DNA from: Montifringilla adamsi
Taxonomy: Eukaryota > Chordata > Aves > Passeriformes > Passeridae
NCBI GenBank assembly: GCA_017590115.1
Contig: JAGGNK010006548.1
Coordinates: 1-64,000 of the forward strand
Length of the DNA: 64,000 nucleotides
Direction of reading: 5' to 3'
A model generated the notes under the pieces. That model did not search any database, was not told where the DNA came from, and saw only the letters and a program-made list of their open reading frames with translations. The translations under genes were made by a program, and so were the position numbers. This document shows, in pieces, positions 1 to 9,938 of the stretch (its first letter is position 1; every line of letters starts with the position of its first letter).

Positions 1-1079
1 GCGCTCTCCACTCTGGAAACGACACCGGCTATGTACGCAGGGGAGAACTGTCTGGAATGTGGGAAGGAGACAGTGGGTGATGGACAGGAACTTGGGGAGG
101 GATTGACAGAAGGTAACCAGGGAAACAGGGGAGGAGACAATAACTTGACGCTCTCAGAGAGAGAGGTTCCAGGGGAGGGGGAGAGGGGGATCCCAGGACC
201 GAACCGTTATAATTTTAGGGGGTAACAGAACACACCAAATGAATCCTGCACCACAACACGCAACCTCAGAACCAGGCCTGCTGGTAGCAGTGTGGCGAAT
301 AAAAGGATGGGTCAGTTGGGATACCCAAAACCAAAAGAATTTCAATAGATTAAATAACAATCAATAGATGCACATTGCACATTGCATGTGCACCAATAGT
401 GCACATTGCATGGAGTCGACTCCAAAGGACCCAAAAATGGGGGAAACACAACGATAGATAAGGTAGATCTGAATATAAGGGTGCAGTCATAAAAGAGAAC
501 TAGAAACAACTGTACATGTCAAATGTGACCAACCAATCATTAATCACAACTCAAAAAAACCCTTATATGGAGTAACTCTATTAGCATAAAAACTCCCAGC
601 AGCCATTTCTCCTCACCCAAACTAGAAAGGTTATTCCCACAGCCTTAAGTGTCTGGTTACCTCAGGTTGGCTGACTCCCACTAGGACACAGTGTTAAAAT
701 GAATAGCAAGACCTATATTTTTTTTTAAATTTCAGCTATCATTATTGTGTGTTAGATTTTTCCCAAGGAAATCTACCAGAGCTATATGTGAGGATATTTA
801 CTTTCTTTATCTCTGTTGGGCCACCACTCTTGGTGGAAGAGGAAACAGTGGAAGGAAAGACCAGTGGAAGGAAAACACCTCTCTTGAATTTAGCAGAAGC
901 CAAAGACTAGTAATTTAAGTTGCTATCAAGCCCGTAATTTGATTTCATTATGTATTGCATTGATATAGTGAACTGATTTACTCATTTAATTGTGACCTCA
1001 ATTTCACCATTGACTTACTCAGTCTTTATTTTTTCCAGTATAAATGCAGTATATTAACTCACTAATAGGGGCTCTTAAG
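1..1079. other. Unassigned sequence, probably endogenous-retrovirus derived
   Basis: No gene is recognised here. The first 240 bases are strongly purine-rich on the plus strand (for example around 155-195). Bases 362-412 carry a short repeated word, TGCACATTGCA, three times in close succession. A T-rich tract lies near 717-728. The stretch directly adjoins clear retroviral LTR sequence, so I infer that it is degraded retroviral interior or another LTR, but I cannot name a family or an orientation. A 64-codon plus-strand frame at 31-225 is short and unrecognised, and I do not call it a gene. Confidence 0.35.
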
Positions 1080-1487
1080 TCAACTGGGACTGGCAGCTCT
1101 GGGACTGGCAGTATGTGGTGCCACAGCAGGGCTCAGCATAATCATGACAGGGACCAGCATGCCAGCTCCCATCACTAGCATATCCCCTGAAACCTGTCGC
1201 AGGTCGTCACTGTCCGCCCTTTTGTCCTCCAGTTTTCCCTGCAGGTCTGCAATATGGATTTGCAGTACCTGCCCTAGCAGTTTCAGGGACTTGATTGCCG
1301 CTGTCCCCTGGCAATGCCAAGCAGCCTTTTCGTGTACAGTGGCAAATAGACCAGCGCCCAGCACCACACAAGTGGAAGATTTCTCCTTTCCTGACTTACA
1401 CTTGGCTTTTGCCCATAAGGCTGAGACCCAGTCTATGACACTTTGGACACTGTGGCAATGGTCCCTAGCCCACTCCAGTCCAGACAC
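1080..1487 (-). CDS. Unrecognised 135-codon reading frame in retroviral context
   Basis: An uninterrupted minus-strand frame of 135 codons lies upstream (on the plus map) of a recognisable retroviral LTR. The predicted product has an aromatic, Cys-containing N-terminal part, a charged central segment that could form a short helix or coiled coil (roughly residues 75-95), and a hydrophobic stretch near residues 101-125 that could be a membrane segment. I do not recognise the family. Its orientation is opposite to the LTR at 1,911-2,354, so it need not belong to that element. It may be a remnant of a retroviral leader, gag or env region, or a chance frame. No function is assigned. Confidence 0.25.
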   Translation of the reverse strand: MSGLEWARDHCHSVQSVIDWVSALWAKAKCKSGKEKSSTCVVLGAGLFATVHEKAAWHCQGTAAIKSLKLLGQVLQIHIADLQGKLEDKRADSDDLRQVSGDMLVMGAGMLVPVMIMLSPAVAPHTASPRAASPS

Positions 1488-1910
1488 AAACGTTCTTGCT
1501 CTGAAAGCTTCTAAGAAATCCAGGAAGGATCACTGTACCATTCCCCTGTCACAGCACAAGCACTCGTTACTGTTTTCTAGTCATTCTTGGGCAGAAAACT
1601 TCTGGGGAGGGTCACACCTTAAATCTTATATTCTTTAAGTGCCCAAACTAAGCACACCCAAAAACACACAAAAGATTTTCTTTAAAACACACGCTGTAAA
1701 AAAGAAGGGGCAAAACAACTTCCCAAGGAGGGTCACACCTTAAAACCAACCCTTAGGGGCCCCAAAAAAGCATTTCTCGGTGTGGGATCTCAGCACACCA
1801 CTCCGGATGTGCAGAGACACCGGGGGAGCCCCTGGGGGGGCTCAAAAACACTGGAAAGTTGCCAAAAGTGTCTGGTGGCTTGACTTTGATCCATCTAAAG
1901 GGGAAGAATC
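1488..1910. other. Degraded retroviral flank with an 18-bp direct repeat and a polypurine tract
   Basis: An 18-base word (GGAGGGTCACACCTTAAA) occurs at 1,606-1,623 and again at 1,727-1,744, which is 121 bp apart. A purine run at 1,897-1,908 (AAAGGGGAAGAA) sits two bases before a TGTG start. That is the expected position and composition of a retroviral plus-strand primer (polypurine tract) just upstream of a 3' LTR. The rest is not assignable. Confidence 0.4.
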
Positions 1911-2354
1911 TGTGTATGAGCAAATGAGAGTTTCTTGGGTGTGAATAGTACATTTACAGAAGGAAATACAGATTTTAGAAAAATAGGTACAGGGGGGTTC
2001 ATGAAGATGGAGGATTCACGGCGTGGTCCTGTGTTCTTCTTTCTTCTTCATGTCTTCCATTTTGTGTAGTGATGTTGGCGCTTGGGGATTGGTTCATGGT
2101 GAAGGTACACTTATCTATAAGGGTGAATAGTATTGGGAAATAAAGGTAAATATGGCACACGTAATTTTCACTATAAAGGACACAACCGCCCTGTGGGCGG
2201 GGGAGAGTGCACTTGACTGTCCTGCTGAGCGGACCTCGGCTGGGCAGAAAGAAAAGCTTTGTAGATAAGAATTAATAAACAAGATTGAAGACTGAAAATC
2301 TGAGAGTCCAGACTCATCCTTCGAAATCGCGGCCACCCAGAACCACCTTTCCCC
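1911..2354 (+). mobile_element. Endogenous-retrovirus LTR (plus strand), 3' terminus interrupted
   Basis: The promoter and polyadenylation architecture of an LTR is visible in order. There is a polypurine tract just upstream, a TG start at about 1,911, an inverted CCAAT box (GGATTGG, 2,086-2,092), a TATA box (TATAAA, 2,172-2,177) and a polyadenylation signal (AATAAA, 2,274-2,279) about 100 bp later. That spacing fits a short R region. A GC-rich U5-like end follows to 2,354, where the sequence passes directly into a different TG...CA element. I recognise the family as a common passerine ERV LTR, probably of the ERVK class. The left boundary is inferred from the polypurine tract and could lie elsewhere. 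The last 127 bases recur at 2,673-2,799. Confidence 0.65.
2172..2279 (+). promoter_or_regulatory. LTR core promoter and polyadenylation signal
   Basis: TATAAA at 2,172-2,177 and AATAAA at 2,274-2,279 are spaced as in retroviral LTRs, where the transcript starts shortly after the TATA box and the same LTR copy at the 3' end supplies the poly(A) signal. An inverted CCAAT element lies about 80 bp upstream of the TATA box. Whether this LTR is transcriptionally active cannot be judged from sequence. Confidence 0.5.
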
Positions 2355-2358
2355 TGTC
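2228..2358 (+). repeat. Direct repeat copy A (LTR R-U5 end)
   Basis: About 131 bases here align without gaps to 2,673-2,803 at a constant offset of 445 bp, with about seven mismatches (roughly 95% identity). The copy includes the AATAAA signal and the GC-rich 3' end of the plus-strand LTR. Confidence 0.85.
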
Positions 2359-2673
2359 CTGGTTTAGGGCAAGTTTGGGAGATAACCCCTAAAGGGGCTT
2401 CTCTACAAAAGCAGATTCAATTGCTCCTCCCCCCCCAACCGGTTCGGGAGAAAATATCTCCTTGGAGAAAAAGTGGAAAGAAACCTGTTTATTAAACAAT
2501 AGAACCCAAACAATACTGAACAATAAAACTTCTCACTGCTCAAAAAAAAAAGGCAAACTCAGAACAGTCCCCTCCCCGGGTTGCCCAGGCCCGCAAGGGT
2601 GTAAAACTTATTATTCAGTATAAACAGAACAAGACGATTGGGGATAAAAGCATCATATAGTCAACCCAGGACA
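2355..2673. mobile_element. 319-bp LTR-like element with perfect 8-bp terminal inverted repeats
   Basis: It begins TGTCCTGG and ends CCAGGACA, a perfect 8-base inverted terminal repeat with the TG...CA ends of an integrated LTR. The TGTCCTGGTTTAGGGC start is one I associate with passerine ERV LTRs. AATAAA-type signals occur on both strands (GTTTATTAAAC near 2,490, CAATAAAAC near 2,522), so orientation is uncertain. The minus-strand signal near 2,490 would leave a U5 of plausible length. The flanks (CCCC on the left, GCGG on the right) are not a target-site duplication. Instead, a 131-bp direct repeat brackets it. Confidence 0.6.
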
Positions 2674-2803
2674 GCGGACCTCAGCTGGGCAGAAAGAAAA
2701 GCTTTGTAGATAAGAGTTAATAAACAAGATTGAAGACCGAAAATCTGAGAGTCCAGACTCATCCTTCAAAATCGCGGCCGCCCAGAACCACTTTTCCCGT
2801 GTC
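2673..2803 (+). repeat. Direct repeat copy B (second LTR R-U5 end)
   Basis: This is the second copy of the LTR 3' end, again with AATAAA (2,719-2,724). It starts at the last base of the CCAGGACA terminus of the intervening element and ends at the TGTC shared with the next LTR. It may be the truncated 3' LTR of the same provirus, or a tandem duplication. Confidence 0.85.
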
Positions 2804-3055
2804 GGGGCAGAGACACTTAACAGCGGACCCCAACATCTCGGGGAAAAGAGGACACTCATGTGCAGTCCAAAGATTTATTCTAGGAATGAGTCAGGGATGA
2901 GTGACAAAGAAAAGGAGTCCAGGTAGGGTTCTTAAAGAGAGCTGCTCCAAGGGGTGGGAACATTGCACAACCAATGGGGAAACACTTGGGGAGGAGTATG
3001 GAAAACCATACTCCTTGACCATAAACCTTGACAAAACCAATAGAGTTAACACAGG
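2800..3055 (-). mobile_element. Endogenous-retrovirus LTR 3' portion (minus strand)
   Basis: On the minus strand the sequence ends CCCCGACA at 2,800 (plus strand TGTCGGGG), a normal LTR terminus. AATAAA is on the minus strand at about 2,876-2,881, some 75 bp before the end, which fits R-U5. A CCAAT motif at about 2,970 would lie in U3. The right boundary is not clear because the sequence grades into another LTR family at about 3,055. Confidence 0.5.
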
Positions 3056-3990
3056 GGAGAAGCTCGAAGGACAAGGGGGTACATGTACTGAACCATTGTA
3101 CCTAACTAACATTGAATAACTAGATTCTACAATGAGACCACTGCAAAACTCATAAAAACACACTGTCACGGTGAGATAAGGATTAGGAAAAAACACTTTA
3201 AGGGCAAAACAGGCTAAAAACTTTGAAAGGTATAAAGAAAAAACTATTAACAGAATTACAAAAGAATAATGAGAGCTAGAATAAACCTTTAGAACACCTT
3301 TTCTCCCCACTCCACCCCTTCTTTCCTTCCCACTGACAGTGCAGGGAAAAAAAACCATGGGATTTTTAGTCAGTTTGTTACTTCTAAAGATCTTTCTTCT
3401 AGCTTAGGGAGAGGAGTCTCTTTTGCTATGTCATGGGGTGTTTCCCAAAAGAGACATTTCATTGTGAACTTTTCCAGTGTGTGTGGTTTAATTTTCACAA
3501 ATGGCAGTGCTGCCTGACAAGCTAAAATGTGAGCCCCTCCCATGGGCAAAAAACAGTGTTCTGTCAACAGTTTTTCTATGGCCATTAGTTCAGGGGGTTG
3601 CACTTTTTAAGGATGAGCTGTCCTAGTATAAACGCTCTTCCTTTGTCTCTGAAAGCAAGGGTTCTCTTTCTGTTCAAGCCTCTCACGAGATCACAGCTTC
3701 TCAGCATCCACACATTCCAGCCTGAGCACACTTTTCTCACGGGCTGCGGATGAATTCTGCATCCCTCCATGCACTTCATGAATTACAGGGAAATAGTTTG
3801 TTGTATTGTAGTCCTCACCACAGCTTGCAGAAGACTGTCAGCTGTGAGGCTTGGACTGCCTCCTCCCCCCTCTCTCCTTTACACTGACCTTAGTGTCGCC
3901 ATGATCTCCTCATGTGTCTTCGTCTTTTGTTTCTCTCTGATTCGGGAGAGAATTGGTGTCTGTAGATTTGTCTCTTCTCGAGTTCTACCC
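3055..3990 (-). mobile_element. TGTGGTGG-family LTR, part 1 (3' part of LTR, minus strand)
   Basis: The sequence follows the same order of landmarks as the better-preserved copy at 19,037-19,580. These are a GAGATAAGG segment, a GGGCAAAACAG segment, an AATGAGA-to-ACACCTT segment followed by a C-rich run (near 3,265-3,325), a GCAGTGCAGGG-like box, then CTCC/TTCCAGTGTG segments and a CACTGACCTTAGTGTC segment near 3,881. Identity is low, indicating an old insertion. The family is an avian ERV LTR, which I believe is ERVL-related. Confidence 0.5.
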
Positions 3991-4838
3991 ATCAATTGAA
4001 AAGATTTTATAGTGTTCTGCAGCACTGAAAAGTTAATCTCATCCGGGCTCCAGACTGGGGAATCACTTGCTGTGCTTCTCACTGCTGATCACAAGGTCCC
4101 TCCCCTGAGCAAGCCGCACCAGCTGCCGGCTTCACTCTGCACCTTTTCTTCATGTGAGGCACCAAAAGAGAAAAGCTGCTGCCACCACTTCGGTCTTCCT
4201 GTCTGCAACATAGCTGGCTAAAAGTGGCCAAGCAAATAGTCCATTGCGAACCATGCTGAGATCTCCATGGCTGCGTGGCACCATCCGGGTCACACCGATT
4301 TCAGCTGCACAGTCTTGGCCACGTAGCTGCTCCTGGACTGGATGAGGGATTGAAATAGCAGACTGCAGTTTTGCTTATATCTCTATCACATACACAACAT
4401 TCAGTTATATTTAGCAGAGACAGACCCTTTCACTCACCTCCCGGGGTTCTCAAGAGAGGAGACTGAACTTTCTGAAGTTATCCACTGCAGTTTCCTTTTC
4501 CAGCCAAAACATCCTCCTGGCCACTGGGTCACAGCATGAAGTACATTGACATTCAGTATCTAAACCATGAAGAATTGTTAGATAACTAACCATCACTTGT
4601 TTTTCTTTGAATTTTCTCCTTCAAAACACTGGTAGCATTAATAATCAGTCAGCTGTTAAATCTGGGGTGGTGGCAACTGCATGGTTGCTTGTGATGCCAG
4701 GGTAGCCCTCAGTGGCATGGCCTGGCAGCCGTGCCAGCACGGGGTCTAGAAACGACCTCCAAGAAGGAGGCCTGGCTGGCCACACTGGGAAGGGGCCCAA
4801 CAGCCCCCCACCACCACCCCAAGGGCAGGGAGAAAGAG
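3990..4838. other. Unassigned insertion splitting the LTR
   Basis: About 850 bases separate the two recognisable parts of the minus-strand LTR. No family is recognised. It contains a GC-rich block at 4,700-4,830. I infer a nested mobile element, but its ends and orientation are not established. Confidence 0.3.
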
Positions 4839-5052
4839 AAGTTCCTGTGGTTTTTGCCTTTCTTAAATATGTTGTCATAGAAGCGTTAGCAGCTTTTGTG
4901 ATTGTCTTATCGGTGTGCCTATTCTCAAAGCTAGCTGGCGATTGGTTTTGCCAGGCATGGGGGAAGCTGCTAGCAACTCCTCACAGCAAAAATCACTTCT
5001 GTGGCTGGCTGCTTCTCTCCTCACCAAAAATCAAGCTATTTAAACCACCACA
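4838..5052 (-). mobile_element. TGTGGTGG-family LTR, part 2 (5' end of LTR, minus strand)
   Basis: On the minus strand this segment starts TGTGGTGG at 5,052. It then follows the 5' part of the same LTR family seen at 20,760-20,928: AAGCAGCC...CAGAAGTG, an AGCTTCCCCCATG box (CATGGGGGAAGCT near 4,957) and CATATTTAAGAAAG (CTTTCTTAAATATG at 4,858-4,871). Its right end is sharply defined because the next base belongs to a TDP2-derived sequence. Confidence 0.55.
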
Positions 5053-5606
5053 TATCCCCTCAAAATGTAAGAGTGGTGGACTTGGAGTCCTGCATTTTGT
5101 TTAACACTATTTGCAGCTGCTTTATACATTTGTTAGAGTGTGTTTGGTAATCTCCAGATGAGGGGTCATAAGGCAAAGTTTAATGCCAGGTATGCTCACA
5201 TGTGAAACTGAAAGGTTTCTTTCCATGGTAGTTATTGGAAAAGGTATTATCTGATGTTTCAGTAACTTCACTCTTCATTTCTTTAACATGATGACAGTTA
5301 AATACCCCTCTATGTTACGTGGAATGATAGTGTAATTGCCTGATTTCATCTGAAGAAGGGAGAGATGTGGTGGGATGCCTCCTGTAAAACTACAAGTGTA
5401 TAAAGCCAGGTATGTAGACAATCCTCTAGATCGATGTTTCATATTTTCTAGATCCATCCCATCAATGTTCCAGGTGATCAGTGAGAAGTTGTTGTCATCT
5501 TTTTGCTGTGAGACTGCACTGGCATTACTTGTAGTTGCCTCTGCGGTGAGGTCAATACAGCTCCCTGTGTCCACCTAGGCCAGGGCCACCCTGCCTGCTG
5601 CTGCCA
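5053..5606 (-). pseudogene. TDP2: Processed pseudogene (retrocopy) of TDP2, truncated at both ends
   Basis: The minus-strand conceptual translation matches tyrosyl-DNA phosphodiesterase 2, the Mg2+-dependent nuclease that removes trapped topoisomerase II from DNA 5' ends. Diagnostic pieces are CIDLTAEATTS followed by FSLITWNIDGMDLENM (the WNIDG active-site motif of the exonuclease/endonuclease/phosphatase fold), STYLALYT, SNYTIIP-like and EGYLTVIMLKK. After a stop codon it continues RVKLLKH, IIPFP, CLMTPHLE and, in a shifted frame, KQLQIVLNKMQDS, ending at a GD corresponding to the catalytic GDTN motif. About 180 codons are contiguous with no intron, corresponding roughly to residues 75-262 of the 362-residue human protein. 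Decay includes an in-frame TAG before VDTGS, a deletion that removes the catalytic LQEV motif, a TGA after MLKK, and a frameshift. The C-terminal third is absent: sequence stops where an LTR begins. Family identity is from memory of TDP2, and I am confident in it. Confidence 0.87.
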
Positions 5607-6850
5607 CCAATTAAAATGTCACATTACACTGTGGGGATTGCGAGAAGTTATTTTAAAAATAGATGGTCAAGCATAGCAATGGGGCACAAAGACACACGGA
5701 CCTCCTTGCTTGTCCCAAAGGTTGTAAGAATCTAAACACTTTTATATTCTAAACTTAACCCAAACAAGCACTCATTGGCTCCCTGCCACTGCAGCATCAC
5801 TGTTCATGCGTCCCGTTACCTAATCAGCTCTCAGATCCATGCACCTCTCCAGCCAGTCACTGCCTCAGGCATGAGGTAAGCACATGCCAGCCATCCAATC
5901 TGATTTCTGGTTACAGGTTTGTACCTTGCTGTTAAGTTGAATTTTTACCAGAGTGCTTTCTGTTGAGCTGAAGTGAACAGGATTTCTTGTCTCCCACAGT
6001 CAGGAATGAAATTAAGCCAAACGTGGCAAGCATTGTATCTCAGAACCATTCATTGGTAATGAAAAAATAAAATAAAAAAGAGTTGCCCTACTAAAGAGGG
6101 CTAGAAAAGACAGAGCAAGACGAAGAAAAATGGGAGGGAGAGAGGGGAGACAGAGAGAAAAAGAGGGCTTTACCAGCAGGGGCTGGGGAGTGCTTGCAAT
6201 GCTGCTTGCCTGGGAATGACTCCTGTGGCGACAGGCGACTGGACATGAGGCAAGGGAACGCTCAGGCAGCAGGTCCAGAGGCCTGGACAGGGTTGCAGTG
6301 AGGATCATGGTGGTGGTCAGGCTCAGAGGTGGGCAGGGCTGGATGCAGGGAATTCAGGCAGGGATGCAGAGATGAAGCAGGAAGAGTGTTGGTTGTGGAC
6401 ACAGGGAGGCAGGACAGACACAACGGCAAGCAAGAGCCAGTGAGGACAAGAGACCCAAAAGGTAGCCTGTGGCCAGGGCAAAAATGTAAGACTCAAAAGC
6501 TCCCAGGGGTTGTGACAGTGTTACTTTTTATGCCCCTGGCTCCTCCCAAAGTACACCTGCTGACAGGATTGCTGGCCCAGTCCAATGTCCCACTGTAGTC
6601 CATTGGTAGAGACATTTTGCCATCAATTGCAGAGTGTCTCTGGAGGGTTCAGTGTCTTTGGTGTTCCCCTCCTGACTGCCTGTCCCATGTGAGATGTGAA
6701 CTGCTTGCCAGGCAAAGTCTCCCCAGAAACAAAGTTTTCCTCCGTCTTCTCCTGGCTGCCTCCTTGACATACCACATGTGCAGCCCCTCTCCCACAGGCC
6801 TCTGACAACCAGGGTTGAGACAAATCAAAAGTAAATTGGCTCGTCACATC
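5607..6850. other. Unassigned, LTR-like sequence
   Basis: No gene is recognised. The stretch contains A-rich AATAAAATAAAA near 6,066, a purine-rich tract at 6,100-6,175 and a repetitive GGCAGG/CAGGG-rich part at 6,230-6,480. This texture resembles degraded avian LTRs, and it neighbours certain LTRs and a retrocopy. I cannot define ends or name a family, so the call is tentative. Confidence 0.3.
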
Positions 6851-9800
6851 ATCCTTTTAAATAAATCCATTAGAAGTATACAGAAATGTTTTATTCTGCC
6901 TGTCGGTAGTGTGGATCACGCATTCTGAAGAGACAATTAACCTAAGTGAGAAATTTGCAAGCACCAAGTTATTGCACTGAAAAGTAAAACCAAGGTCTTT
7001 TCACCTTATTATGTAAGACACGATAAAACCTTCGGTTTCTTGCTAGAGAATTTCCACAGCAGAGATGAAAAGATAGGATGAAATTAATAGAAATGCTGAA
7101 TTGTGGGGTTTTCTTTTTCTTTTTCCCTTTCCTGCTAGGATATCAGTGAGTGAATACAATTCCACTGAGGGCCCATGTGGTGGCACTGTTTGCTGACGTC
7201 TTATTTCACAGGCTGAAGGACAAATACCACAGGGAGGAAAAGAGAAGGAAAAGGACAAATCTCACTAATGGAGCTTTTCATGTTGCAGTGGTCAAGTGAC
7301 ATGGTCAAGCCTCACTTTTATGTGCCTCTACCATTATGTTCTTTTCAGTCTCATTCCCACGATTCCTGCACAGGGAGTATTGATCTTTTTATTTCTTCTT
7401 CTTCTTTTTTTTTTTTTTTTTTTTTTTTTTTTCAGTTATGGCAAATACAAGAGAATAGAAAAAAAAATATATTTTTAGATAAATGCCGAAGTGTGGGATA
7501 ATCTACAGATATATGTATATATGTTGCATATTCTTTTTTTTTTCCTATCAGAAATATGATAACCCTGAACCAGTTAAACTTATTAACATTCCTGAATAGG
7601 AACTCATAAATTTGAAATGCAGATGTGCTGAGCACATAGCTTGAAAGCTATTGTTTATTAGTTCCTATTTTATACCTTATAAACCATTCAGTGTGCTCCT
7701 ACTTGGAACTGCTTTGAACACACTTCTGCTCTTTCACACTTTATGCAATAATTAAGAGTTAATATATCCCCTTTTCTTGGAGGGAATACAGCCCTTTAAA
7801 GTCACTGATATCACTGAAATGTAGTGGCATCACTTGAGATAGCTGGTAGAGAGATTCAGGTGCCTTAACATACATGTCCAGGGCCTTTAGAGACCATGGG
7901 GCATCCAAGACACTCCTCCGGGAAAGACACAGGAAATCTGGGGCACGCAGAGTCCCATTGGAAAGCCTAGGGGCAGCAAGTGGAAAACCACAGGGGATTC
8001 TCTCTCTCTGAGTGTTACAAGACCTTTGTAAAGCCAGGATGCCTCAGCCTTTGAGGGAAAGGATTCAAAAGCAGCTCACATATATGTGGCAGTGGGGTTG
8101 GAGCTCCTTCCAGCCTTCCCTTCCAGGGTGTATTCTCCTGCCCATTAGTTTGGTGCTGCCTTTGTAGCTCTTAAGACCCCATGTCTCAGGGCAGGAAAGA
8201 GTGATAGGAGTTTTCTGCTATTTTATTTAGTAAAATTGTTAGAGCCAGAGTCAGAACAGGGCGGGGATGGGAGCTCATGGCTGTGAGGAAGGGACAAGAA
8301 AGAAGGATAGAGCCTTCCTTTTCTGGCAGCAGTAGCCCTTTATGACATTTTGTACCATTTGAATCAACATCTCTCTTTTTTTTCCTCCTGAGGGCTTTGA
8401 TGCTCTCTCCAGCAGGTCAGCTGGCTGTTTTCAGGCCCCAAGCCAGCATCTCTTCCCCAGATATGATGTGGGAGGATATTTATCATCTCCCTCATCATGG
8501 CTTATACATAACCAAACTTTGTGGTGCTGGGTGAGTCATGTAGATTTGGAAGATGGGGTTCAGTTGCTTTTACATGAAAAGTATCCCACAATTAAAATTG
8601 TAATTAGCTATTTGGGACTCTGAAAGCATCAGCAAACTTTAGGCACCCAACTCCAGATAAACACTTGTGAAAGTCTTTCTGTAGTCCTTTGCAGAAAGAG
8701 ACATGATAGTTCAGCCTATCCTACCCCTCTTACTTCCATACTCTCTCCCTAAAATACTCCCAGTTAAGTAGGGATAGATGTCATTTGTGGTCGTTGTGAA
8801 AGTTTGACTGAGTTTAGGATCCCCTTCTTAATCAAACCATTAACTTTTAAAGATGAAGCAGAGAAGAGCACAATGTAACAGCAATAAAAATAATTAGGGT
8901 TGGAAGTGAGTCTTCGTTGCTGTCTGGGAATTTGCAGAGGAAACCTGAGTTTTGACGTGCACTTTTTGACATGAGTTATTGTCATGCTGCATTGATATTC
9001 ATACTGATGGTTGCTTAGTGAATCTCTGTCTTCTTCTTCTTCCAGTATAATGTGAGACAAATTTGTACAAGATGAGAATATTTACGTGTTCAAAATGCAG
9101 ACTTCCAACCTGATACTATAAGAAAGGAAGTTTGTAATTGAAAATTAATTCATACTGGAAAGTATAGTCAATAGACAATTACTGAGATACAGCTTGTGTT
9201 TATTGCTCGAGGAATTTTACACGAGATTTATAACAACTAAAAGCAATTACCTTTACATGTAAAGAACAGTCTAAAAAGATGAAACTTAATTAATGTAGAA
9301 GCCTTCAAACATTCTTTATCTCCTGCAAATAATCACCAGCCAAACAGTAATTAAAAAAAAAAGGTATGTGAAAGTCAGCATGTTGTTTGTGTCAAAAAAG
9401 ATTACAGAGAAATCCCCATATTGTACACAATTCTTGTCCTATTCGTTTTGCAGAAGTGTGGCACAGCCATTTCACTCCAGAAGAGTAGGTGGTGAAAATT
9501 TGATATAATATTTGTGAAATTGAAGTCAAGTAGGCACAATTTTTTATAATAGCATTCAGGTGCACTGCTGCCTCTTCCATCCTCTGTACCTGCTCTTTAT
9601 ACCCCTCTGAAAACCCCAGAAATGTGGGAGTTGCATTCTTCATGCAGAGACTTTGAAAGGAATTTCCCTGGATGTATTAATTCCCATTTGTGGGAAAAAA
9701 ATACTTAACTCTTGACCCAAATCACAATCAATATCCTGTTCAGAGCTTTGACAAGAAATTACTTACGGCATCAAAATGAGACTCATACCAGAGGCCACTC

Positions 9801-9938
9801 TTCAACCACTTTCTCCTGACCTATAGTCATGTACATTAAAAAAATCAAAAGTATTAAAAATACTTCCTTGGGACGAGTTAAAGTGGGGATAATTTTCCTG
9901 CCATTGAGAGGACTATGAGGTACCTTGGAAAATGTTTA
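6851..9938. other. Intergenic sequence without recognised features
   Basis: No gene or transposon is recognised. The only distinct feature is a pure poly(T) run at 7,405-7,432. The open reading frames here are short and unremarkable. Confidence 0.6.
7405..7432. repeat. Poly(T) tract
   Basis: Twenty-eight uninterrupted T residues, preceded by a CTT-rich stretch. Confidence 0.95.

Noticed and set aside
2270..2350. Possible tRNA-like or primer-binding-site sequence in the LTR end
   Set aside because: A CCA-like end and a TTCGAAATC word are present, but no cloverleaf can be drawn and the copy at 2,673-2,799 shows that it is LTR sequence.
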